In this document: piece after piece, positions 36,737-45,344 of the stretch | Position numbering within the stretch: position 1 is the first letter of the stretch | Layout of the letters: every line of letters starts with the position of its first letter | NCBI RefSeq assembly: GCF_000219215.1 | Contig: NC_015727.1 | Coordinates: forward strand, 1,302,001 to 1,366,000 | Direction: 5' to 3' | DNA length: 64,000 bases | Source: Cupriavidus necator N-1 | GTDB lineage: Bacteria > Pseudomonadota > Gammaproteobacteria > Burkholderiales > Burkholderiaceae | Position numbers and translations under genes: made by a program | Notes under the pieces: model-generated | The model's input: the letters and a program-made list of their open reading frames with translations, nothing else | The model's database searches: none | What the model was told of the DNA's origin: nothing

Positions 36737-37360
36737 ATGCACCTTCGCCTTCGGTCCACCGCGCATGTCAGCCTATTCAGAATAATTCCCGCCTTTCCAT
36801 TGCTTGTTCTTGCAGAGCACGGAAGAGCCCGTATTCGAACACATGGATTTGAGCGTGTCCTCCTTCCCGGTCATCGCACGGCGCTACCGCCCTTCCAATC
36901 CTTGGAACTGCATCTTGATGGGAGCGCACGATTTCCCACGACATGCTCATTGGTTGTTTCGACCCGAGCGCATTCGCACTCATCGCTTCGGGGTTTAATC
37001 GCCCAGCAGGCATTTGTTGAGCCCAAGCTATCGACCATCCAGCGCTTTGCCAACACTCTCATGATGTCACCTTCAGAGATCCGTCGCACGTTGTTTTCCG
37101 AAGGGGCTGCTATGACAGAACTTTGTCGAACGCAGCGCCTGATGCGTGCCTTATTCGAAGTTGCGAAGGGAAGCGTCACCAATTCTGAGCTAAAGAGGAC
37201 CATTGGTTGGGGGGTCCAAAGCGATCTGGAATCGGCTTTCCACGACTGGTTTGGCATTTGCCTTTCCTCTGCGCGATGCCTGGCCGCAGTTGCTGCTCTC
37301 GACCAGTTTGATCGGCTGCATTCCGCATCAGCATCCGGAATGCAGCCACCTTTTACCTAA
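36737..37360 (+). CDS. Divergent AraC-type helix-turn-helix regulator
   Basis: 207 residues. The C-terminal half contains the double helix-turn-helix layout of AraC proteins in degenerate form: LSTIQRFANTLMMSPSEIRRTLFSEGAAMTELCRTQRLMRALFEVAKG (first HTH and linker helix), then NSELKRTIGWGVQSDLESAFHDWFGICLSS (second HTH). The N-terminal 90 residues look like a cupin-type sensing domain in reduced form. It follows the frameshifted alcohol dehydrogenase by 150 bases and ends at a strong terminator. Its target is unknown. Confidence 0.65.
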   Translation: MHLRLRSTAHVSLFRIIPAFPLLVLAEHGRARIRTHGFERVLLPGHRTALPPFQSLELHLDGSARFPTTCSLVVSTRAHSHSSLRGLIAQQAFVEPKLSTIQRFANTLMMSPSEIRRTLFSEGAAMTELCRTQRLMRALFEVAKGSVTNSELKRTIGWGVQSDLESAFHDWFGICLSSARCLAAVAALDQFDRLHSASASGMQPPFT

Positions 37361-37400
37361 GAAGTGACCCGCTCCGGATGCGGGCTGCGGACGGATACCA

Positions 37401-37432
37401 AGCCCTACGCTTTTCGAAGCGTGGGGCTTTTT
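37401..37432 (+). terminator. Rho-independent terminator after the AraC-type gene
   Basis: AGCCCTACGCTT-TTCG-AAGCGTGGGGCT forms a 12-bp stem with one G-T pair and a stable TTCG tetraloop. It is followed directly by TTTT. It lies 40 bases after the stop at 37360, so it should end transcription of the regulator gene. Confidence 0.85.
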
Positions 37433-37641
37433 GCTTTTGGCGTCCCTACCAGGATCACACTTGCGGCGTCTCAAGCTATCACCGCAATCAGTGTGTCACC
37501 GTGATGACTGGGCAGCCTCTCACCGTCTTGGTGTTTCCCCGAGATTGTGCTGACCGTGCCTTGCCCTAATAATCGCGCCCTCTGCCTCCGTCGTGTAGGC
37601 GCAGTCGGGGCTTGATTGCCCAGGATAAAAAGGAAGTTCTG

Positions 37642-37914
37642 ATGTTTCGCTTCGAGTATGGAACGAGCAATGTTTATGTCCAGCTTGGATTCGCGGACGC
37701 AGAAGAAATCCCACTCAAAGCGGGAATTGTGAGAGACATCACCGACCGCATTCGGGCCGCCGGGCTGACGCTCTCGGATGCCGCCGCCATGGTAGGGACA
37801 TCACAATCGGATCTGCTCCTAGCGCTTTGCGGGAAATTCCAATCTTTCCGCGCAGCAGAGTTGCACAGTTGGCTTGATCGCCTGAACTTCCCGTTGCTGT
37901 TGAAAAACCGATAA
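37642..37914 (+). CDS. Small HTH protein (XRE/HigA2-like)
   Basis: 90 residues from the ATG at 37642, which follows AAGGAAG. The pattern GFADAEEIPLKAGIVRDITDRIRAAGLTLSDAAAMVGTSQSDLLLALCGKFQSFRAAELHSWLDRLNF matches the HTH_37/XRE group in which the HTH follows a short N-terminal arm ('DAEExxLKAxLxxxIxxxI'). Members are often HigA-type antitoxins. No toxin-sized partner gene is present directly upstream, where only the terminator and a short spacer lie, so it may be an orphan antitoxin or a stand-alone regulator. The next 260 bases lead to the IS3 element. Confidence 0.65.
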   Translation: MFRFEYGTSNVYVQLGFADAEEIPLKAGIVRDITDRIRAAGLTLSDAAAMVGTSQSDLLLALCGKFQSFRAAELHSWLDRLNFPLLLKNR

Positions 37915-38177
37915 GCCCCGGACGCCGCAGGGGGCATCGACCTGATGCGCGAGTGGCTGCAGGCTATATCGCCACTAGGGCACGGAGCTGCATACGTCAA
38001 TACAGCCTCATCCTCGGTAGTCAGATGCGGGGACTCCTGCTCGAGAGCGCCCCATCGTTCCTGAGCTTCGCTAGGCTCATGCACTCATCGGCAAACGACT
38101 CGCGCGACTGAGGGGCCTCGATCGCCACCGATCCCTCCCGCTCTTTCACGCGGTCCTCATCATCCGCCGACTTGATG

Positions 38178-38212
38178 TGTGGTGGTCTAATTTCCTCGGA
38201 CAGGTCGATAGG
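38178..38212 (+). repeat. Left inverted repeat of the IS3-family element
   Basis: 35 bases beginning TGTGGTGGTC and ending CGATAGG. It is preceded by the ATG target duplication. It matches the right repeat at most positions when that is read on the other strand. Confidence 0.9.
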
Positions 38213-38246
38213 AGGACAATCCGGAATCGACGAGGAAAAAAGATAG

Positions 38247-39424
<1,178 letters not shown>

Positions 39425-39435
39425 CCACTACAATG

Positions 39436-39969
39436 TGCCCCGTGATCAGGGTCTGCGCCCGGCGCGGTCACCCCCGTCTCACGGATGCTCCGTGACCAAG
39501 TGCGAACGCCCGCAGGGCTAGCCGCGACATCGCGACATAGTTTCACGATAGTGAAATTACAGATCACGTACCCACCCGGGCCAAACGAAGCGAAGGCGTC
39601 ATTGGCTGCTGTCGGGGTTGGGTGTACGGAGCCATTTGCCGACGGCCGTTTCGTCGTGACGCATTTGGCACGAGATGAGTGCGGCGACTTCATCCCGCCC
39701 TGTCAGTACCCGGCTCTATGGCTCGCCGCGACTCATGTGATGTATGGCACACATATTGCGAGCGGGAACACAGGCCAATGGCGGCCTTTCGCCAAACAGG
39801 CAATTCGCGATGACGCGCTCCGAAAGGCGCGGCGGGGGCAATGGCGCTCCGAAGCCAGGTGACAGCGAACCGGAAACGCGGTTTGCGGTGCATGGCTTCG
39901 GGGCGCTTTTTTTGATTGCCGGTCAACGCGGGATGCGCGTCTGTTTCGACACCACCTACAAGGCAATGG
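39436..39969. other. Gene-free stretch after the IS3 element
   Basis: About 530 bases. A 125-codon frame at 39485-39862 has no recognisable motif. The only structure seen is the dyad TTTCAC-GATA-GTGAAA at 39541-39556. The promoter for the PilJ-domain gene at 39970 probably lies here. Confidence 0.4.
39541..39556. promoter_or_regulatory. Perfect dyad TTTCAC-N4-GTGAAA
   Basis: A perfect 6-bp inverted repeat with a 4-base spacer, about 430 bases upstream of the PilJ-domain gene at 39970. The shape fits a small dimeric repressor site. No nearby regulator can be linked to it, and a chance occurrence is possible. Confidence 0.3.
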
Positions 39970-40650
39970 ATGAATACCTCCTCCACCCAGTCACCCCAGG
40001 CCGAAGTGTCCGCTGAGACCATCGGTGCGTTGATCAACCTTTCCGGACGGCAGCGCATGTTGTCGCAACAGATCGTGCTCCAGCTGTTGCTCGCCTCGCG
40101 AGGGGATCGAACTGCCCGCGAAAGCGCGCGCCAGTGCCTGTCGACGTTCGAATCCGCGCATTCGGATCTCGTGACGGGCAATGAGCGTTTGCCGGGCGCA
40201 TTCTCCGTGGCCTTGCAACAACTGTACTTCGGCCATGCGCGCGCCGATGCACGGATCCGTGAATTCATCGCCCAGGCCCGGATGGCCATCGACGCGCCGC
40301 CGGCCGACACCGCTGGGCGAGCCTCCTCCCTCGATGCGCTCGTGATGCAGGCCACGCCCATACTGGAACTGCTGCAGACCGTCACACAGGCCTACCAGGA
40401 GGAAATGCATGGTTGCGAGCTGGCCGTGCGCAAACGCCAGGCCGACTTCGTCGAGCGCCTCAGCAGGATTTCGATGCAGGCAAACATCGTCGCCATGAAC
40501 GCGCGCGTCTCCGCGGCACGGTCGGGAGAGTACGGCAGGGAGTTCTCCGTCATCACGCAGGTGCTGGCGGACATCATCAAGGAGATGGATCAACTGGTCC
40601 GCCATCTCGTCGGCGCAAGCAACGCGTCCAACGGCTCACCTCGACATTGA
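39970..40650 (+). CDS. PilJ-type MCP N-terminal domain protein with MCP-like tail
   Basis: 226 residues from the ATG at 39970. The first helix TIGALINLSGRQRMLSQQIVLQLLLAS carries the NLSGRQRMLSQ signature of the type IV pili methyl-accepting chemotaxis N-terminal domain (PilJ/NarX-type four-helix sensor). The C-terminal quarter, VERLSRISMQANIVAMNARVSAARSGEYGREFSVITQVLADIIKEMDQL, resembles the conserved coiled-coil tip of MCP signalling domains (IALNAxIEAARAGExGRGF). There are no obvious membrane helices, so it appears soluble. It is the first of two adjacent PilJ-domain genes; it may have arisen by shortening of a chemoreceptor. Confidence 0.72.
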   Translation: MNTSSTQSPQAEVSAETIGALINLSGRQRMLSQQIVLQLLLASRGDRTARESARQCLSTFESAHSDLVTGNERLPGAFSVALQQLYFGHARADARIREFIAQARMAIDAPPADTAGRASSLDALVMQATPILELLQTVTQAYQEEMHGCELAVRKRQADFVERLSRISMQANIVAMNARVSAARSGEYGREFSVITQVLADIIKEMDQLVRHLVGASNASNGSPRH

Positions 40651-40663
40651 TCTCGAGACGACC

Positions 40664-41458
40664 TTGAAGCGTTACCTCTGTTCCTACTGCTTGATGCTCT
40701 GCTGCCTCGTGGGGCTGGCTTCAGCCGGGACCGCCTTCGCCGAAGCGCTGACCATCCACTCGGCGATCAACAAGGCGGGCCGCCAGCGCATGCTGTCTCA
40801 GCGCATGGCCAAGGCATATTGCCAGGCCGGGCTTGGCGTCGAAGTGGAACGTTCGAGGAGGATCCTCGACGAGTCGGTGGCGCTCTTCGACCGGCAACTC
40901 TCGGATCTGAAGGCGTTTGCGCCCACGCCGGAAATCAAGGACACCTATGACAGGCTCGGGCAGACGTGGATCATCTATAAGCAGTGGCTGACCGGCAGCG
41001 AGCCGAATCCCGACAATGCGAAGAAAATCGCAATTTCTAGCGAGGACGTACTAAGGCTGGCGCAGCAAGGAACCGTACAACTCGAAAGGCATTCCGGCAC
41101 CGCAGCGGGCAAACTGATCAACGTTGCTGGCCGCCAGCGCATGCTTTCGCAGAGAATCGCCAAGGCCAGCCTGTGCCACGCCTGGGGTATCACCTCCCCG
41201 CAGATGGCCCAGGAACTGGACAGTGCCGCCCGGGAGTTCGCGGCCGCGCAGGAGCTGCTCACCGTAGCGCCGCAGAACACGCCGGCCATCCGGAGTGAAT
41301 TGCAGCTTGCCGGCGCTCAGTGGCTCTTCTTTGAAGAGGCGCTCAAGCAGACCGGAGGCAGTCGCGCGGAGCAGTTGAGAAACCTGGCCACGACCAGCGA
41401 GCGGATTCTTCAGGTCATGGATGACGTCACGGGCATGTACGAGGGCATGGCCAGATAA
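40664..41458 (+). CDS. Secreted tandem PilJ-type N-terminal domain protein
   Basis: 264 residues from a TTG at 40664. TTG is chosen because it gives a proper signal peptide, MKRYLCSYCLMLCCLVGLASAGTAFA; the first ATG would remove its basic start. The mature protein has two four-helix modules, each opening with the same motif: INKAGRQRMLSQRMAKAYCQAG (about 37-58) and INVAGRQRMLSQRIAKASL (about 147-165). This is the PilJ/NarX-type ligand-sensing domain, duplicated, with no membrane anchor or signalling part. It is probably periplasmic and may bind a small ligand for a partner receptor. It lies 13 bases after the previous gene. Confidence 0.8.
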   Translation: MKRYLCSYCLMLCCLVGLASAGTAFAEALTIHSAINKAGRQRMLSQRMAKAYCQAGLGVEVERSRRILDESVALFDRQLSDLKAFAPTPEIKDTYDRLGQTWIIYKQWLTGSEPNPDNAKKIAISSEDVLRLAQQGTVQLERHSGTAAGKLINVAGRQRMLSQRIAKASLCHAWGITSPQMAQELDSAAREFAAAQELLTVAPQNTPAIRSELQLAGAQWLFFEEALKQTGGSRAEQLRNLATTSERILQVMDDVTGMYEGMAR

Positions 41459-41624
41459 CGGAATCCGTCGGCCTCGCGGAACGCAATCTGGCGCAGATGC
41501 GGACCCTCAATCCGGCATGACTACATTTTATTGCCGCCGTGCCCCTGTGTGCTTGTTCCATGGTTGGTGGGGTTTGATTCTTGGCGATTAATTGCATTTC
41601 CAGAGGCCTTGGTTAGGCGTGTTG
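41459..41624. other. Short stretch without a gene
   Basis: Follows the PilJ-domain operon and precedes a set of gene remnants. No gene, repeat or terminator could be supported here. Confidence 0.3.
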
Positions 41625-41760
41625 AAGAGGGTGTGGCCCAGCCCGGGCAACGCCGGAGCCTGCGCTCGCGGTCAATGTTGATGCCGACTGGCCAAGGCGT
41701 GGATGTTCTCGGCAAACGTACGACGGGGGCAGCCGGCATTCGTACACTTGAAGCGACGCA
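41625..41760 (-). pseudogene. ISL3-like transposase zinc-finger fragment
   Basis: Read on the minus strand, one frame gives RFKCTNAGCPRRTFAENIHA, then LASRHQ, a stop, and PRAQAPALPGLGHTL. The C-x4-CPRRTFAE motif followed by a basic helix and ALRALGHTL-like helix is the N-terminal zinc-finger region of ISL3-family transposases. The in-frame stop and lack of the catalytic domain show a dead fragment. Confidence 0.5.
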
Positions 41761-41779
41761 CCGCAACGGGCGTCCGGCC

Positions 41780-42430
41780 TCAATTTCGAGGGAGCTCTGG
41801 GTAAGAGCTCAGCATTGCCATCCCATATTGGCAATGGCCGCCTGGATTGCCAGTTCTGCGCCACTGGCATTGCAGGCTGGCTCGGATAAGCACCGTGAGC
41901 TCGCCCTCCGGCCCGAGCAGCGTCCATTTTCCTTCCAATCCGGACAGCCGACTCGCGATGCAGCGATGGTTGCTCAGCTCACCGACTTGGCGCAGGGGCG
42001 GATGCGCGCGCACGTAATCGGGCGACGCACACAAGACGAGAGCCGCTGAGATTAGCGGCCGTGACACCAGGTGCGAGCCCAAGCCCAAATCCAACAGCAC
42101 CACGGCCACGTTGCGGCCCTCTTCTACGATATTCACATTGTCGTCCGACAGCAACACGTCGAACACCAGATCAGGGAATTGCTGCTGGAAGCGTACCATC
42201 AGGTCCAGCAGATGCAGCCCAAACATCACCGGTGTTACCAGCCGTAGAGTTCCGGACAGTGACCTACTCCGAGCCGCGACTACACCTTCGGCTTCGTCCA
42301 CGTCTTCTGGGATCTGTTGGCAGCGCTGCAGGTACGTTTCCTGCGTCCGTCAGCGACAGACTGCGCGTGGTGCGGTTCAACAGAGTTCAACAGGCGGGTA
42401 CCGAGATGACTCTCTAGGTCGGTACCCGAT
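41780..42430 (-). pseudogene. LysR regulator with several frameshifts
   Basis: The largest open part (41780-42301) encodes a LysR effector domain: VDEAEGVVAARSRSLSGTLRLVTPVMFG, FPDLVFDVLLSDDNVNIVEEGRNVAVV and CIASRLSGLEGKWTLLGPEGE. Upstream, LESHLGTRLLN and NRTTRSLSLTDAG (the end of the DNA-binding domain) appear in other frames; a 10-base tandem duplication (ctgttgaact twice) and a lost base explain the shifts. The C-terminal end is also shifted (NASGAELAIQAAIANMG in another frame). The first helices are missing. It cannot produce a working regulator. Confidence 0.8.
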
Positions 42431-42514
42431 CGCACCATAGAACGTGACGCTTTGCGCCAGAATCAGGCCGGGAACCGCACAAGCGTGGCCCACCGCAAGC
42501 AGGCGAAGCTTCAT
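42431..42514 (-). pseudogene. Porin gene, 5' remnant joined to LysR remnant
   Basis: From an ATG at 42514 with GAGAGGG upstream, the minus strand encodes MKLRLLAVGHACAVPGLILA and then QSVTFYGAIGY. That is a signal peptide and the first barrel strand of an OmpC-type porin. Similarity stops after about 28 codons, exactly where the LysR remnant begins, so the two fossils have been fused by deletion or rearrangement. Confidence 0.6.
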
Positions 42515-42617
42515 GTTTTTCCCTCTCGTTTTGGATTGTTTAGCTGCGTTGCTTCATCCTGGGCCAGGCAGACCAGCCTGGCCCAGGAGAGAGTGCCCAC
42601 CGGCACATCGGAAGAAA

Positions 42618-43868
42618 TTAGTGAGCTCCCGTCGTCCTCGCCTTCAACCGGCGCAGTGACAGCACAGCGATCGCCGCCACGGCCGCGGGCACAGCCATCC
42701 AGGCAACCATGGCCAGATAGCCCCAACCTCGCGAGAGGAAGAAGCCACCGATCAGCGGTCCAGCGACCGTTCCAACGCGGCCGACTCCAAGCGCCCAACC
42801 CACGGCGGTCACTCGGATACGCGTCGGATAGAGCTCCGTCACCACACCATTCATCAGGAGTTGAGAGCCGACCAGGCCGGCGCCAGTCAGGAAGGTGGCG
42901 ATCATCAGCAACTGCGCGCTATCCCCACTGGCCACCACAACAATCCCGCCTACCGCAGCGGCGTACGAAAGCGCAATCAGCGACAAAGCGTGGAAGCGGC
43001 GGGTTGCAACGCTTAGCAGCGCACCGCCAAACACACCACCTAGATTCAGCAGCGCGGTCGTCACAATGGCCACGGACACGCTCATCCCCTTCTGCTTCAG
43101 CAGCGTCGGCAGCCACGCGGTCATCGTGAAGATGACCAGCAAGGTGCAGAAGTACGCCAGCCATACCAGCAAGGTGGTGCGCCGGAACTCGACGCCAAAC
43201 AGCTCAACCACACTGCGCGCGGCTTCCACCGGCGCATGCGCGGGGGCCGCCGTTGATGCACCAAAGCTCGGCGACTCCGGAAGGCGGAGGAGCAGTCCCA
43301 GCCCAATTAGCAGTGGCAACCCGCCTCCAAGGTAGAACACCACCTGCCAACCGTACTTTCCTATCAGCGCGGCACTGACGACACCACCTACGACGGCGCC
43401 AAGCGGGTAGCCCGAAAACATGATGGTGACCATTCTTGCCCTGGTCGCCGGCGACGATACCTCCGAAGTCAGGGCAATCAGGTTGGGCATCGCTCCGCCC
43501 AGCCCAATGCCGGTCAGGAAGCGAAGCGCGAGCAACTGCGGCACGGAGTTAGCATACGCGGTCGCGAGCGCGAAGCCACCAAACACCAGTGTTGAAGCGA
43601 TGATCACCGGCCTGCGCCCGACCTTGTCAGCATAGGGCCCGACAAACAGCGTGCCAACGGTCAGCCCGAGCAGACCAGCGGCAAACACCAAGCCGAAGGA
43701 CGCCGCCGGTACGCGCCACGCCTCGGCGAGCACCGGGGCCACGTACGCAATTGCCTGGGTGTCGAATCCGTCCAGCAGCGCGACGAGCGCGCACCAAGCG
43801 GCAACTTCGGCGGGCCCGGTGCGCGCAGCCACCTTTGCCTCGGTCAATGAGGTACTCATGCGATCCAT
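42618..43868 (-). CDS. graK: MFS aromatic acid:H+ symporter, probable gamma-resorcylate transporter
   Basis: 416 residues with 12 predicted helices. AAHS-family signatures: WCALVALLDGFDTQAIAYVAPVLAEAWRV in helix 1 with the D-G-x-D motif, GPYADKVGRRPVII in the loop between helices 2 and 3, and RFLTGIGLGGAMPNLIAL in helix 4. Relatives are PcaK and BenK. It is encoded next to, and opposite, the gamma-resorcylate genes, convergent with no other operon, matching the place of graK in the characterised Rhizobium gra cluster. Inner-membrane location. The symbol rests on context. Confidence 0.82.
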   Translation of the reverse strand: MDRMSTSLTEAKVAARTGPAEVAAWCALVALLDGFDTQAIAYVAPVLAEAWRVPAASFGLVFAAGLLGLTVGTLFVGPYADKVGRRPVIIASTLVFGGFALATAYANSVPQLLALRFLTGIGLGGAMPNLIALTSEVSSPATRARMVTIMFSGYPLGAVVGGVVSAALIGKYGWQVVFYLGGGLPLLIGLGLLLRLPESPSFGASTAAPAHAPVEAARSVVELFGVEFRRTTLLVWLAYFCTLLVIFTMTAWLPTLLKQKGMSVSVAIVTTALLNLGGVFGGALLSVATRRFHALSLIALSYAAAVGGIVVVASGDSAQLLMIATFLTGAGLVGSQLLMNGVVTELYPTRIRVTAVGWALGVGRVGTVAGPLIGGFFLSRGWGYLAMVAWMAVPAAVAAIAVLSLRRLKARTTGAH

Positions 43869-43901
43869 AGTAGATTCCGATCAAAAGGCTCGTAATGGAG
43901 G

Positions 43902-44450
43902 TCAGGCTGATTGCAGGCACGCGTAGTTGCCGGCGTGGAATGCCAGGGGGCTAGCATCTAAATAGGTGTAGCGACGCACCAGGCCGAAGAAAACCACGTG
44001 GTCCCCAACTACCTGATGAGAGACGCGCTCGCACTCAAATGTGGCAAGGGCACCCTTGAGCGTGGGCAGGCCACCGATTCCGCGCTCGAACGACTCCGCG
44101 ACCTCCTCGAATTTGTCGACTTGTGGCCGACAGAAATGTCGGGAGATATCGATCTGCTCGGCATGCAGTACGTTAATACAGAAATGCTCTGCGGCAATAA
44201 ATGTGCCGAGACTTCCCGCACCACGGCGCAAGCTCCACAGGACGATGGGGGGCTCCAAAGAGACGGAGCTGAACGAGTTGGCGGTCAGGCCCTCGCGCTT
44301 GCCATCCACTCCCTGAGTCGTGACCAGGCATACCCCTGTCGCGAACTTCCCCAGCGCATTCCGCAAGTCGCGAGGATCGAAATCCGGCGCCTCTAGCCCA
44401 CGCCCCGACAAGTCGCCCGGCGTAGTCGCCCAAGCCTGTTCCCAGCTCAT
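43902..44450 (-). CDS. graA: Flavin reductase component of resorcinol hydroxylase
   Basis: 182 residues from the ATG at 44450, preceded by AAGGAG; an upstream in-frame ATG at 44534 adds an atypical N-terminus. Flavin reductase (HpaC/HsaB-like) motifs: LRNALGKFATGVCLVTTQGVDGKREGLTANSFSSVSLEPPIVLWSLRR, FCINVLHAEQIDISRHFCRP, DHVVFFGLVRRYTY. It should use NADH to reduce FAD/FMN for the oxygenase encoded at 45345. It is divergent from the MarR gene and 33 bases upstream of the transporter gene on the same strand. Confidence 0.88.
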   Translation of the reverse strand: MSWEQAWATTPGDLSGRGLEAPDFDPRDLRNALGKFATGVCLVTTQGVDGKREGLTANSFSSVSLEPPIVLWSLRRGAGSLGTFIAAEHFCINVLHAEQIDISRHFCRPQVDKFEEVAESFERGIGGLPTLKGALATFECERVSHQVVGDHVVFFGLVRRYTYLDASPLAFHAGNYACLQSA

Positions 44451-44572
44451 TACAGTCTCCTTCAGTAGTTGCACCCGATGCACGGCGATCCGCAAAGACT
44501 GCATGCAGATGCATGCTAAAATTTCATTCCGCACTGACCACGCGCGCTGTCACCACCGCCACCGAAACCAGC

Positions 44573-45097
44573 ATGAAGCCGACGAAAAAGACTACCCGGC
44601 CCGCTACCGGCAAGACCAGCGAGTCCACGTTCATCACCCCAGCGGCCCCAGTCATCCCGGATGGCTTTGACCTTGAGCAGTCGGTGCCCTATCTCCTCAA
44701 CCGCGCCGGCGTAGGTATCGGCGTGGCATTCACCACCTACTTGCGTCAGTTCGATATCACGCTGCCCGGCTACCGGGTCCTGGCATCCCTTGCGCACAAA
44801 GACCAGCAAGCCATTGTTGAACTCGCTGAGCACACCAGCATCGATGTCTCGACGCTGTCACGCCTAGTCACATCCCTTGAGGACAAGGGACTTGTTATGC
44901 GCCGCCGGGACGACGCGGACGCGCGCTCGGTAAAGATTCATCTTCGGCCGCAGGGCGCTCAGCTCGCCTCGCAGACCATTCCGCTTGGCGTCCTGTTCGA
45001 GCGGGTGGTGACCGCCGGCTTCAGCGCCGAAGAGGTCAAAGTGCTCAAACAGATGTTGCGGCGCATGTACACCAATCTGGCTCCGCTCGGCGAGTGA
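44573..45097 (+). CDS. graR: MarR-type regulator of the gamma-resorcylate genes
   Basis: 174 residues from the ATG at 44573. Winged HTH of the MarR family: LPGYRVLASLAHKDQQAIVELAEHTSIDVSTLSRLVTSLEDKGLVMRRRDDADARSVKIHLRPQG, with flanking dimerisation helices. A basic, Thr-rich N-terminal extension of about 30 residues precedes the fold. It lies between the divergent reductase gene and the hydroxylase operon. Candidate operators with ATTTGC-N4-GCAA(A/C)T lie just after its stop and before 45345. Probably a repressor relieved by gamma-resorcylate or resorcinol. Confidence 0.88.
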   Translation: MKPTKKTTRPATGKTSESTFITPAAPVIPDGFDLEQSVPYLLNRAGVGIGVAFTTYLRQFDITLPGYRVLASLAHKDQQAIVELAEHTSIDVSTLSRLVTSLEDKGLVMRRRDDADARSVKIHLRPQGAQLASQTIPLGVLFERVVTAGFSAEEVKVLKQMLRRMYTNLAPLGE

Positions 45098-45100
45098 CAT

Positions 45101-45116
45101 TTATTTGCGTTTGCAA
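45101..45116. promoter_or_regulatory. Candidate MarR operator, copy 1
   Basis: TTATTTGCGTTTGCAA, four bases after the graR stop. It contains ATTTGC-GTTT-GCAA and is identical over 16 bases to 45271-45286. The spacing between copies is 170 bases. Likely a regulator-binding site controlling the operon starting at 45345. Confidence 0.55.
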
Positions 45117-45261
45117 CTTGATTCGCAGTATAAATACTTGTCAACGGGTCGAGTAGAGAATTCTCACTGGGGTTTTCCCGGTGGCATTTGCCGCAGCTTG
45201 CGGCTGTCAGGTGTTGCATTCGTCAACTCCATGGGCTGACACCTCCGACAGGGTAATCCCC

Positions 45262-45299
45262 TACGTTTTTTTATTTGCGTTTGCAAATATCAAAACGTA
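45262..45299. promoter_or_regulatory. Candidate MarR operator, copy 2, nested dyad
   Basis: An outer dyad TACGTTTT / AAAACGTA (45262-45269 and 45292-45299) encloses a perfect inner dyad ATTTGC-GTTT-GCAAAT (45273-45288). The inner part repeats copy 1. It is 46 bases before the oxygenase ATG, a position suited to blocking the promoter. Assigned to the adjacent MarR regulator by context. Confidence 0.6.
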
Positions 45300-45344
45300 A
45301 ATTTCGCTCAGGCATTGACGCCGTGTTCCTGAAGAGAGTCAGAG

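Noticed and set aside
39690..40605. Two long minus-strand frames
   Set aside because: They are antisense to the PilJ-domain gene, which has the GRQRMLSQ motif and proper codon pattern on the + strand.
42452..43129. 225-codon + strand frame
   Set aside because: Antisense to the MFS transporter gene and rich in Ser, Arg and Pro as expected of a GC-rich shadow frame.
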